Source: Poriferisodalis sp965205175
GTDB lineage: Bacteria; Actinomycetota; Acidimicrobiia; Acidimicrobiales; Poriferisodalaceae
DNA: 64,000 nt
Direction of reading: 5' to 3'
Assembly: GCF_965205175.1 (NCBI RefSeq)
Contig: NZ_OZ242038.1
Span: 2,740,332 to 2,804,331 of the forward strand
Below, piece after piece: positions 17,371-25,263 of this stretch. A model generated the notes under the pieces. That model saw only the letters and a list, made by a program, of their open reading frames with translations, was not told where the DNA came from and did not search any database. Each line of letters begins with the position of its first letter. Within the stretch, counting starts at the first letter, position 1. The position numbers and the translations under genes were made by a program.

Positions 17371-18747
17371 TCAGCTCACCGCCGGCACCCCTGCAATGGC
17401 AGCGGCAATCGCCTCGTCGCTCAGGTCGACGTCGGTCAGCGCACCCGACAAGTAGGCCTCATAGGCCGGCAGGTCGAGATGGCCGTGTCCGCACATCGCG
17501 GTCAGAATCGTGCGTTGCTGGCCCGCCTGCTTGGCAGCTTGCGCTTCGCGCAGTGCCGCGGCCACGGCGTGGGTGGGCTCGGGCGCGGGCACGATGCCCT
17601 CGGCGCGGGCGAACTGCACAGCAGCTGCGAAGCACTCCTGCTGCGGCAGCGCCAGTGCCTCCACCAATCCGAGGTCATACACGTGCGACAGCAGCGGCGA
17701 CATGCCGTGGTAGCGCAGGCCGCCAGCGTGGATCGGCTGCGGGATGAAGTCGTGGCCGAGCGTGTGCATCTTCAGCAACGGCGTCATCATCGCAGTGTCG
17801 CCGAAGTCGTAGCGGTACTGGCCGCGGGTGAGCGTGGGGCACGCAGCCGGCTCGACGCAGCGAATGGTCGGTTTCATGCGTCCCGCCAGCTTCTCCCGCA
17901 GAAAAGGAAAAGCCAGGCCCGCGAAGTTCGAGCCTCCGCCGGTGCAGCCCACGATGACGTCTGGCACTTCGTCGACCTGCGCAAGCTGCAGCAGCGCTTC
18001 CTCTCCGATCACGGTTTGATGCATCAGCACGTGATTCAGCACGCTGCCCAGCGCGTAACGGGCGTTGGGGTCTGCGGCAGCGGTGGCCACCGCTTCGGAG
18101 ATCGCCACCCCCAGCGACCCGGGATGCTCGGGGTCTGCGGCCAGCAGCGACCTGCCGTACTCGGTGACCTCGGACGGACTCGAATGCACCCGAGCGCCCC
18201 AGATTTCCATCATGGTCTTGCGGTACGGCTTCTGCCGGTAGGACGCGGCTACCTGCCACACCTCGCACTCAAGGCCGTACTGAGCCGATGCGAACGCCAG
18301 CGCCGAGCCCCACTGGCCGGCACCCGTCTCGGTAGTGAGCTTGGTGACTCCCTCAGCGTGGTTGTAGAAGGCTTGGGGCACTGCGGTGTTGGGCTTGTGC
18401 GAGCCGGCGGGGCTGACGCCTTCGTACTTGAAGTAGATCCTGGCAGGAGTGTCCAGCGCTGCTTCGAGCCGGCGGGCGCGGTACAGCGGGCTCGGCCTCC
18501 ACAGGCGGTACACGTCGAGTACCTCGCCTGGGATGTCGATGTAGGACTCGCCAGTGACTTCCTGGGCAATCAAGCCCATCGGGAACAGTGGCGCTAAGTC
18601 GTCGGGGCCGATGGGCTCACGCGTGCCCGGATGCAGCGGCGGCGGGGGCGGCGCGGGCAGGTCCGGGATCAGGTTGTACCACTGGGTCGGCATGGCGGAT
18701 TCGTCGAGCGTCACCTTGGTCGGGCCGTCATTGCGTGCTGTACCCAT
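17371..18747 (-). CDS. trpB: TrpB2-type tryptophan synthase beta-like PLP enzyme
   Basis: The 458-residue length and the N-terminal extension YNLIPDLPAPPPPPLHPGTR are typical of TrpB2, the longer form of tryptophan synthase beta. The PLP lysine is in SPAGSHKPNTA, the phosphate loop is VGCTGGGSNFAG, and ETGAGQWGSALAF follows the lysine segment. TrpB2 converts indole (or phosphoserine-like substrates) with serine and often works without TrpA. No trpA is adjacent. ATG 18747 has an AAGGAG site seven bases upstream. The gene diverges from the LLM oxidoreductase across a 28-bp palindrome that may control both. Confidence 0.92.
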   Translation of the reverse strand: MGTARNDGPTKVTLDESAMPTQWYNLIPDLPAPPPPPLHPGTREPIGPDDLAPLFPMGLIAQEVTGESYIDIPGEVLDVYRLWRPSPLYRARRLEAALDTPARIYFKYEGVSPAGSHKPNTAVPQAFYNHAEGVTKLTTETGAGQWGSALAFASAQYGLECEVWQVAASYRQKPYRKTMMEIWGARVHSSPSEVTEYGRSLLAADPEHPGSLGVAISEAVATAAADPNARYALGSVLNHVLMHQTVIGEEALLQLAQVDEVPDVIVGCTGGGSNFAGLAFPFLREKLAGRMKPTIRCVEPAACPTLTRGQYRYDFGDTAMMTPLLKMHTLGHDFIPQPIHAGGLRYHGMSPLLSHVYDLGLVEALALPQQECFAAAVQFARAEGIVPAPEPTHAVAAALREAQAAKQAGQQRTILTAMCGHGHLDLPAYEAYLSGALTDVDLSDEAIAAAIAGVPAVS

Positions 18748-18922
18748 TGCGTGCTCCTTCTGTGCGCCCTGTGCGGCACGTGGTGCGCGCCATGACCGGC
18801 GCGGTCTCGGGGCATGAAGCCGTAGTGATGAGAATCGATGAGAGGCCGCATCGCCATGAGCTGGCCTCGCGCCATCTGCGACGCCGCAGTATCGCACCCA
18901 GATGTGGCATCCTGCGGTAACC

Positions 18923-18950
18923 CCTGATTCTCGAGTTCTCGAGGATCAGG
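18923..18950. promoter_or_regulatory. 28-bp palindromic operator candidate between divergent genes
   Basis: Two 13-base arms, CCTGATTCTCGAG and CTCGAGGATCAGG, are separated by TT and match as inverted repeats except for one position. The site sits between trpB2 (minus) and the LLM gene (plus), 30 bases before the latter's ATG. The length and symmetry suit a TetR-like dimer-of-dimers operator; it could also form an RNA hairpin. Confidence 0.65.
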
Positions 18951-18979
18951 TGCCCGCACTGCACACGAGGCGGCGTGAC

Positions 18980-20044
18980 ATGAAACTCGCTACCGGAGTC
19001 GGCTACTGGGCGGCAGGACCGCCCCCCGATGCGCTGGAGTCACTGCTGCTCGCAGAGCGACTCGGCTTTCACTCATTTTGGACAGCCGAGGCCTACGGCT
19101 CGGACGCGCTGACGCCGCTGGCGTGGTGGGGCAGCCGCACCGAGCGCATCGGCTTGGGCACCGGAATCGTGCAGATATCGGCGCGCACGCCGGCCGCCGC
19201 TGCCATGGCGGCGATCACCATGGACCACCTCAGCGGCGGCAGGTTCATCCTGGGGCTCGGCGTGAGCGGTCCCCAAGTCGTGGAGGGCTGGTACGGCCAG
19301 CCGTATCCTCGCCCGCTGGCGCGCACCCGGGAGTACATCGAGATCGTTCGGGCGGTACTGGAGCGGGACAAGCCCGTCAGCTTCAGCGGCGACCACTACC
19401 AGATGCCCTACCCAGGTGGGCTGGGGCTCGGCAAACCGCTGAAGTCCACCGTGCATCCTTTGCGCGCGGAGGTGCCCATCTACTTGGGCGCGGAAGGACC
19501 GCGCAACGTGGCCTTGGCAGCCGAGCTGTGCCAAGGCTGGCTGCCGCTGTTCTTCGCTCCCAAGGACAATCAGTTCTACGCAGACGCGCTGAATGCCGGG
19601 TTCGCGACGGCGGGCAAGCCGCTGATCGGCGCCGACGGCCGCATTCCGGCGGCATCCGGCTTCGAGGTGGTGTGCCCGGTCAGCGTCGTGCCCGACGACG
19701 ACGTCGAGCGTGCGGCGAACCGTGTCCGCCCCATGCTGGCCCTGTACATGGGCGGCATGGGCGCACGCGACGCCAACTTCCACTACGACGTGTTCTGCCG
19801 CATGGGCTACCAGCACGTTGCCGACGAAGTGCAAGAGCTGTACCTCGACGGTCGCAAGCAGGAAGCAGCAGCTGCGGTCCCGCTCGAGCTGGTCGAGGCG
19901 GTGGCGCTAATCGGGCCGCTGGACAAGATCGCCGAGGATCTGCGGCGCTGGGATGACACGGTGGTGACGACGCTGCAGGTTTCCGGCCCGCCGCAGCTGC
20001 TCGAGACCATGGCCGATCTCGTCCGCGCCTCGGGCTCGGGCTGA
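18980..20044 (+). CDS. LLM class F420-dependent oxidoreductase
   Basis: A 354-residue TIM-barrel LLM enzyme beginning MKLATGVGYWAAGPPPDALE, with LGFHSFWTAEAYGSDALTPL, RIGLGTGIVQISARTPAAAA and GRFILGLGVSGPQVVEGWYG. These are strong signatures of the F420-dependent branch (MSMEG-type). The C-terminal ALIGPLDKIAEDLRRWDDT is also conserved. The substrate is unknown. The ATG at 18980 is preferred over an upstream one at 18902 because the latter would place the palindrome inside the coding region. It is followed at 22 bases by an SDR gene, probably one operon with the VOC gene. Confidence 0.9.
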   Translation: MKLATGVGYWAAGPPPDALESLLLAERLGFHSFWTAEAYGSDALTPLAWWGSRTERIGLGTGIVQISARTPAAAAMAAITMDHLSGGRFILGLGVSGPQVVEGWYGQPYPRPLARTREYIEIVRAVLERDKPVSFSGDHYQMPYPGGLGLGKPLKSTVHPLRAEVPIYLGAEGPRNVALAAELCQGWLPLFFAPKDNQFYADALNAGFATAGKPLIGADGRIPAASGFEVVCPVSVVPDDDVERAANRVRPMLALYMGGMGARDANFHYDVFCRMGYQHVADEVQELYLDGRKQEAAAAVPLELVEAVALIGPLDKIAEDLRRWDDTVVTTLQVSGPPQLLETMADLVRASGSG

Positions 20045-20066
20045 AGCGAAAGGACCTCGTCGGAAC

Positions 20067-20825
20067 ATGGATTTGTCAGACAAGCTGGCCGTCGTGACCG
20101 GCGGGTCGGGCGACATCGGGCGCGCGATCTGCCAAGCGCTTGCGGCGGCCGGCGCGGAGGTGATCGTCACCTATGTCGGCGATCTCGAACGGGCCAACGC
20201 CAGCGCAGCACGGGTGCGCGAAGCCGGTCGCAAAGCCAGCGTGCTGCAGCTGGACCAACGCGACGAGGCATCCATCGACGCCGCAGCCGCCGCGGTGGCC
20301 GAACACGGGCGCTGCGACGTACTCGTCAACAACGCGGCATGGAACATCGGCATCCCGTTCCGAGAGCTCGAATCGCTCGACTCATCGACATGGGACCGAG
20401 TGCAGGAAACCAACCTGCGCGGCCCGTACTTGCTGACCCGAGCCTTGGCCGGACTGCTGACGGCCGGCGGCGGCGGCCGAGTGGTGAACATCGCGTCGGT
20501 GGGCGGCCTGTACCCCGCGTCGAGCAGCATCGCGTACAGCTGCTCCAAGGCAGCGCTCATTCACCTCACGCATTGCCTGGCAGTGGCCATGTCACCGGAG
20601 GTCACCGTCAACTGCGTCGCACCGGGCCTCGTGGAAGGCACCCGTATGGCCGCGCGGCTGCCCGATGCAGTCTCCGAAGGCGCTCGCCGAGGGGCGCTGC
20701 TCGGGCAGGTCGGCAACCCGATCGACATCGCGAACGCCACCGTGATGCTGTGCCAAGCCGATTCCATCACCGGCCAGACCGTCGTGGTGGACGGCGGCAA
20801 CCCTGCCGCCATGAACTTCGGCTGA
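20067..20825 (+). CDS. SDR family NAD(P)-dependent oxidoreductase
   Basis: Classical short-chain dehydrogenase of 252 residues: cofactor loop TGGSGDIG near the N-terminus, NNAAWNIG (NNAG equivalent), catalytic Ser in NIASVGG, and YSCSK as the YxxxK motif, ending VDGGNPAAMNFG. Such enzymes reduce ketones or oxidise alcohols; here it may be a 3-oxoacyl reductase-like enzyme. The gene sits between the LLM oxidoreductase (22-base gap, AAAGGA ribosome site) and the VOC protein (25 bases), suggesting a three-gene catabolic unit. Confidence 0.92.
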   Translation: MDLSDKLAVVTGGSGDIGRAICQALAAAGAEVIVTYVGDLERANASAARVREAGRKASVLQLDQRDEASIDAAAAAVAEHGRCDVLVNNAAWNIGIPFRELESLDSSTWDRVQETNLRGPYLLTRALAGLLTAGGGGRVVNIASVGGLYPASSSIAYSCSKAALIHLTHCLAVAMSPEVTVNCVAPGLVEGTRMAARLPDAVSEGARRGALLGQVGNPIDIANATVMLCQADSITGQTVVVDGGNPAAMNFG

Positions 20826-20850
20826 GCTGCGGCGCGTAGCCTGTGGCGAC

Positions 20851-21705
20851 ATGCTGACTACGCTGAGAGATGACATCGTGATGGACCATGTCGCAGTGGT
20901 CAGCGAGCGCGCGTGGGACAACGTCATCCGCTACGGGCGTGATCTCGGCGGCCGTTGGATCGGAGGACCCGACAACGACCCATCGTCGCACGCAGGTGAC
21001 GACTTCTACTTCTGCCAGATGGTCTTCGACGCCGGAACCAAGATCGAGATCCTGGAGCCGATCGAATGCGAGGGCAGCGATTTCCTGCGCCGTTACTTGG
21101 CCCGTAACGGCCCGGGGCCACACCACTTCACCTTCAAGACGCCCGACTTTCGGGGCACCATAGGGGCACTGGCCGCTGCGGGCTACCAGGTCATCGGCGT
21201 CAACGAGGACGATCCCGACTGGAAAGAGGCGTTCCTGCACCCCAAGGACAGCTGGGGCATCGTCATCCAAGTCGCGTGGGACGGAGGCGGCGGCTGGGCC
21301 GACGCACCGCCGCTGCCACCCACTCGACACCGGCGCGCCACCGCCCTAGCCGGAGTGGTACACCTTGCCGCCGATGCCCAAGCGGCAGCCAGCCTGTTCG
21401 AAGGCCCGCTCGGCATGGAACGCGAGGACGAAGGCAAGGACCCCAATGTCGGCACTTGGGTGACGCTGCGTTCTGGGCCGTGGTACCTGAGGGTGATCCA
21501 GCCCACCGAGCCCAACATGACGCACTGGATGGGCAACCGGCCCGGACGTCTTCAGCTGCTGCATTTCGAAGTCGACGACCCCGGCCTCGTGCCCGGCGCG
21601 CAACGCGTCAACGTATGCGGGGCGGGTGAACGGCAGGAAGCAATGTTCGTCGTTCAGCCAGAGCACAACCTCGGCGTACGCCTGCTGCTCACTGCTCACG
21701 CTTGA
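20851..21705 (+). CDS. VOC (glyoxalase/dioxygenase-fold) family protein
   Basis: Two VOC modules are visible. The first (about residues 10-135) has DHVAVVSERAWDNVIRYG, KIEILEPIE and GPGPHHFTFKTPDF; the second starts near LAGVVHLAADAQAAASLFEG and ends LRVIQPTEPN...LLHFEVDDP. His and Glu ligands are present in the first module (DHVAVV, GPHHFTF, EILEP), so a metal site is possible. The function could be an isomerase, epimerase or extradiol-type enzyme in the same unit as the LLM and SDR genes. TAGCCT lies eight bases before ATG 20851, so the message may also start leaderless here. Confidence 0.8.
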   Translation: MLTTLRDDIVMDHVAVVSERAWDNVIRYGRDLGGRWIGGPDNDPSSHAGDDFYFCQMVFDAGTKIEILEPIECEGSDFLRRYLARNGPGPHHFTFKTPDFRGTIGALAAAGYQVIGVNEDDPDWKEAFLHPKDSWGIVIQVAWDGGGGWADAPPLPPTRHRRATALAGVVHLAADAQAAASLFEGPLGMEREDEGKDPNVGTWVTLRSGPWYLRVIQPTEPNMTHWMGNRPGRLQLLHFEVDDPGLVPGAQRVNVCGAGERQEAMFVVQPEHNLGVRLLLTAHA

Positions 21706-21754
21706 GCAGCCGATCACTGGGCCGGCGGTGCCTCCGGCCAAGCGGGCCGGCGGC

Positions 21755-24091
21755 TTATGGGGCTTTGGTCCACCAGAAGACACGGCGTATCGCGGACCAG
21801 CGCTTGCAAGTCTCCGAATAGGCCACGACACTGACCCGCAGCCGATAACCGGCGCCTGCCGCATGGCCGGTGAGACTCACGGTGCGAGTGAGAGCGGGGC
21901 CGGCGGACTCGAAGGCGCCCGCCCCCACGCGTTCGCCGGTGGTCACATTGCGCACCTCATAGGCGTAACGGACGGTCTTCACCCAATGCGGCACACCCGC
22001 ACGGGTGTACGCGCAACGCACATCACGCTGCACATCGGGCATGGCCGCGGGTTTCGTCCAGGTGACCGTCACCCGACCCGGCTTGCCGGTGTCCACTTTC
22101 AGCTCCTGCACCGGCATCGGGCTCATCAACGGACGCCCCGGCGGAACCGGCGGCCTGCCCGCCGCGGCGACAGCGAACGTGCGCGTCACCGGCGGCGAGA
22201 AGCTCCAGCACACAGCGCTGTACGCCAGCACTTCTGCGATGTAGCTCACCCCGGGGTCGAGACCGGTCACCAGCCAGCTCGTGGTGCCCGACAGCACCAG
22301 CGACTCCGCCACCACACGCCCCACACCCGACCCGCCGCCACGAGACCGTTCGCGGACCCGCACCAAGAACCCCGACGCCTCACAAGCACCGCCGCCCGGC
22401 ACCGACCACGACACCAGCAGCACACCGCCGCCCGACTCGACGCGCACCCCCGACGGCTGCCACGGCCTCCCAGACACCACCACACCACCAGAACCACCCG
22501 AACCGCCAGAGCCGCCACCCCCGCCGCCGCCCGAACCGCCGCCGGAGCCGCCACCCGACGAAGACCGCGGCACCGCCGTCGTCGTGCTGGTCGTCGCAGC
22601 AGTCGTCGAAGTCGGCGATGTCGTAGTGGTCGCAGCAGTCGTCGTAGTCGTAGTCGGCGGCGTGGTCGTGGTCGTAGTGGTTGTCGTGGTCGGCGATGTC
22701 GTCGTCGTAGTCGTAGTCGGCGGTGCCGTGGTCGTCGTTGTTGTAGTCGTGGTGGTCGTCGTCGTAGTGGTGGTCGTCGTCGTAGTCGTAGTGGTGGTCG
22801 CGGCGGCGCCGACGGTGAAGCTCGCCCAGTCCGACGCAGGCCCCGTGCCGGTCGCGTTCACCGCCCGCACCTGCATCCGCCACACACCCGCAGCCAAACC
22901 CCCCGACCGCCTAATCGTGTGCGACGTCGTCGACGCCCCCGAACCCCCAATCGAATACCAACCACTGTCAGACCCGCCCGGAGGCCGCCACTGATACTGC
23001 CAACCCGTAATCGTCGAATCACCCGGATCGCTCCACGACACCCTCAACCGATTAGACGTCCCAACCCGCTGCAACCCCACACCCGACGGCTTCGCCGGCA
23101 CCGGCACCGTCGTCGTCGTAGTCGTCGTAGTAGTAGTGCTGGTCGTCGTCGATGTTGATGTCGTGGTCGTAGTAGTCGTAGTCGTAGTAGTCGTGGTGGT
23201 GGTCGTCGTAGTCGTCGTTGTCGTGGTGGTGGTGGTCGTGGGCGTTGTGGTTGTTGTCGTCGTAGTCGGCGGTGCAGTCGTCGTCGTAGTCGTCGTTGTC
23301 GTGGTCGGAGCGTTGTCGCCGTCGTCGTCCGCAATCTGCAGACGCGCCGCGCCCCTCAAAGTACCGGCATAGGGATACAGCACCAGATACTCGATCGCTG
23401 TCTCCTGCGTGGTGTCCCCGCGCACGCCGAACGTCAAAGAGCCCTCCGTCTGCCCCTCAGCGATCATGATCGTGCCCCCGTTCGGCCAACAGACATCCGC
23501 ATCGGCCGGATTCGGCGCCGAACACGACGTCGCCTTCGTGTAATTTAGGTTCCATTTCGCGGTCGCCGGCGCCGTCACCGACCGGCGCTCAATCGCCACC
23601 GTCGTGCCGCCCGCCGGGGCCGCCGCCGGCAGCCTCACCGTCACCGTCACGTCAGTCTCCCCCGAATTGCCTTCGGTCACCTTCGCCGGCGACACTGTCA
23701 CCGTAATCACCGAACTCGCCGGCGTCCCTGAGCTCACATTAGACTGCGGGCCCGGCCCGTTCGCGTTCACCGCCCTAATCTTCACATACGTCTGGCGCGT
23801 GAACGACGGCGACAACAGCGTCGCCTCCGTCGACGACGCATCCGCCCCCGGCAGGTCCGTCCAGTTCGTCGAACGATTCACCAAAGTCCAAATGCTACCC
23901 GTCACATACTGATACTTCGTAATCGTGCTGTCCCCCGGATCATGCCAATACATCCCGAGTCCCCCCACCACACCGACCGCCACGAACCCGGCAGGCTTCG
24001 CAGGCACCGAACCCTGACCGGACACACCCGACGGCACCACAACTACCACCGACACCGCCAACACCACCACCCCCACCAAACCCCACAACAC
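21755..24091 (-). CDS. Secreted multi-domain protein with Thr-rich linkers and fibronectin/Calx-beta-like modules (paralogue 1)
   Basis: The 778-residue protein starts at GTG 24091 with a hydrophobic export segment ending near GVSGQG. In order it has an FN3-like module (GLGMYWHDPGDSTITKYQY), a Calx-beta-like module (VSPAKVTEGNSGETDVTVTV), a run of about 50 Thr, an FN3 module (NRLRVSWSDPGDSTITGWQY), a second Thr-rich tract, a Gly/Ser-rich linker, and two terminal FN3-like modules (VLLVSWSVPGGGACEASGFL; PGRVTVTWTKPAA). No sortase motif or anchor is visible. It is probably a surface or secreted adhesin-like protein. Its last 280 residues and their DNA are nearly identical to the paralogue at 55009-58044. 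Confidence 0.85.
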   Translation of the reverse strand: MLWGLVGVVVLAVSVVVVVPSGVSGQGSVPAKPAGFVAVGVVGGLGMYWHDPGDSTITKYQYVTGSIWTLVNRSTNWTDLPGADASSTEATLLSPSFTRQTYVKIRAVNANGPGPQSNVSSGTPASSVITVTVSPAKVTEGNSGETDVTVTVRLPAAAPAGGTTVAIERRSVTAPATAKWNLNYTKATSCSAPNPADADVCWPNGGTIMIAEGQTEGSLTFGVRGDTTQETAIEYLVLYPYAGTLRGAARLQIADDDGDNAPTTTTTTTTTTAPPTTTTTTTTPTTTTTTTTTTTTTTTTTTTTTTTTTTTSTSTTTSTTTTTTTTTTVPVPAKPSGVGLQRVGTSNRLRVSWSDPGDSTITGWQYQWRPPGGSDSGWYSIGGSGASTTSHTIRRSGGLAAGVWRMQVRAVNATGTGPASDWASFTVGAAATTTTTTTTTTTTTTTTTTTTTTTTAPPTTTTTTTSPTTTTTTTTTTPPTTTTTTAATTTTSPTSTTAATTSTTTAVPRSSSGGGSGGGSGGGGGGGSGGSGGSGGVVVSGRPWQPSGVRVESGGGVLLVSWSVPGGGACEASGFLVRVRERSRGGGSGVGRVVAESLVLSGTTSWLVTGLDPGVSYIAEVLAYSAVCWSFSPPVTRTFAVAAAGRPPVPPGRPLMSPMPVQELKVDTGKPGRVTVTWTKPAAMPDVQRDVRCAYTRAGVPHWVKTVRYAYEVRNVTTGERVGAGAFESAGPALTRTVSLTGHAAGAGYRLRVSVVAYSETCKRWSAIRRVFWWTKAP
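22597..23310. repeat. Thr-codon microsatellite-like tracts (two clusters)
   Basis: Two blocks, about 22597-22800 and 23113-23310, consist almost only of GTN trinucleotides on the plus strand (ACN Thr codons on the coding strand). They code the Thr linkers of paralogue 1. The imperfect triplet nature would allow in-frame expansion and contraction. Long open frames on the plus strand here (Val runs) are by-products. Confidence 0.85.
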
Positions 24092-24394
24092 ACCCCCACG
24101 CCCACCACCAGCGGCACGCGGCCGCTCAACTACGCTCCGACCCCCCCCCGCGGGAACGGCTCACACAACGCACAGTGCGACTACAACCCGGCATCGACAC
24201 AGCTCCCATCCGGCAGGAATGTGCGCCGAGACTACCCTGTCCCATCACCCAGTCACCCGACACACGGGCCCCGCACGCGCTCCAACCGCTGCCGGATACA
24301 CGCCACGTACCTCACGGCACCGCACCAATGACACGCCCGGCGGCCAATCCGTCGTGACAAGACCGCTCCACTGCCGCCGGCGCACCGCCTCTGC
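24092..24394. other. Intergenic region with C9 tract upstream of paralogue 1
   Basis: The 303 bases between the J-domain gene and the Thr-linker gene hold no convincing ORF or RNA. The notable element is C9 on the plus strand at 24141-24149 (G9 on the coding strand), about 50 bases upstream of GTG 24091, in the expected promoter or leader. The rest is ordinary GC-rich sequence. Confidence 0.6.
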
Positions 24395-25078
24395 TCATGA
24401 CGACGCGGGTGGCACCCATCGGTCAACGGGAACCAAGCAGAGCCGGCGCCCGGCGATCGGCGCTGCGTGCGCCTCGGCAGCGGGGTGGCGACACCGGTGG
24501 CTGGGTGACATCGTGATGATCTGGTCGAGCACGCCGTCGTTCTGGGGCCAGTCGCAAGGCACCGTCGCCAGTGCGCCGTCAGGTGTCGTCCAAAAACACT
24601 CGCCCACCTCGAACGCCGCCACCGGGGACTGATCGGCGCCATTACTCGCCGTCATGTACGCACTGGCCACGAAGATCACCAGCCCCACCACGGCGATGGC
24701 TAGCCACGGCAGCACCCGCACGACCAGTGCCGCACTGCGATGGCGCACCACGAAACCGCCAGGTCCCCCAGGTTCGTTTGTGGCAACGCCGCCGGCCGGC
24801 GCCTGTCCCGCGGTGCGTGCTGCTGATGGCGCCGACTGGGCAGTCTGCGCACGCACACGGTCGTAGGTGCGGCGCGACTCCGCGCTCCCCAGCACTCGCC
24901 ATGCCTCATTGACCGCTCGCATACGCCGATCTGCGCGCTCGGTCTGCTCCGCGCTGGTGTTGCCGCGCCGATCCGGGTGATTTGCGCGGGCAGCGCGGAT
25001 CCACGCTCGCCGAATCTCCGCCACATCGGCATCGGGACGCACGCCGAGCGCCAAGTAGTGGTCGGGCAACTGGGCCAT
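24395..25078 (-). CDS. J-domain (DnaJ-like) membrane protein with septum-formation-like C-terminus
   Basis: The N-terminal 70 residues form a J domain: LPDHYLALGVRPDADVAEIR, the essential HPD in RANHPDRRG, and VNEAWRVLGSAESRRTYD. One transmembrane helix follows (VLPWLAIAVVGLVIFVASAY), then an outer domain with VGECFWTTPDG, two further Cys and CLVPVDRW, like the small Cys-paired domain of actinobacterial septum-formation-related proteins. A J domain facing the cytoplasm suggests recruitment of DnaK to the membrane. ATG 25078 begins right at the J domain; an upstream in-frame start would add an unrelated 51 residues. Total 227 residues. Confidence 0.8.
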   Translation of the reverse strand: MAQLPDHYLALGVRPDADVAEIRRAWIRAARANHPDRRGNTSAEQTERADRRMRAVNEAWRVLGSAESRRTYDRVRAQTAQSAPSAARTAGQAPAGGVATNEPGGPGGFVVRHRSAALVVRVLPWLAIAVVGLVIFVASAYMTASNGADQSPVAAFEVGECFWTTPDGALATVPCDWPQNDGVLDQIITMSPSHRCRHPAAEAHAAPIAGRRLCLVPVDRWVPPASS

Positions 25079-25205
25079 CGGCAGGCCTCCCGCACGCGAC
25101 GCTACTGGCGTGCCCGTCTTCGGTGCGCTGCGCCGGTGGTCGCTATCGTCGCATTGCGTCCCGTCCGCCGAGGCATGCGCAGAAGACGCGGCCGTACCGC
25201 CCTCA

Positions 25206-25263
25206 CCCGCCAGCCGTGAACCGCCAGCCATGAAGTGCCAGCAACGAGGTGCCAGCCATGACC
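25206..25263 (+). repeat. 14-bp imperfect tandem repeat spanning a start codon
   Basis: About four units of the pattern CCGCCAGCCATGAA / GTGCCAGCCATGAC run head to tail with a period of 14-15 bases and end over the ATG at 25258. Each unit contains an ATG- or GTG-like triplet in the same position, so the array duplicates the start-codon context. Confidence 0.7.

Noticed and set aside
22281..23372. Long Val-rich open frames on the plus strand opposite the Thr linkers (also 55532-56611).
   Set aside because: They are the complement of ACN repeats in the real minus-strand genes and have no other features.
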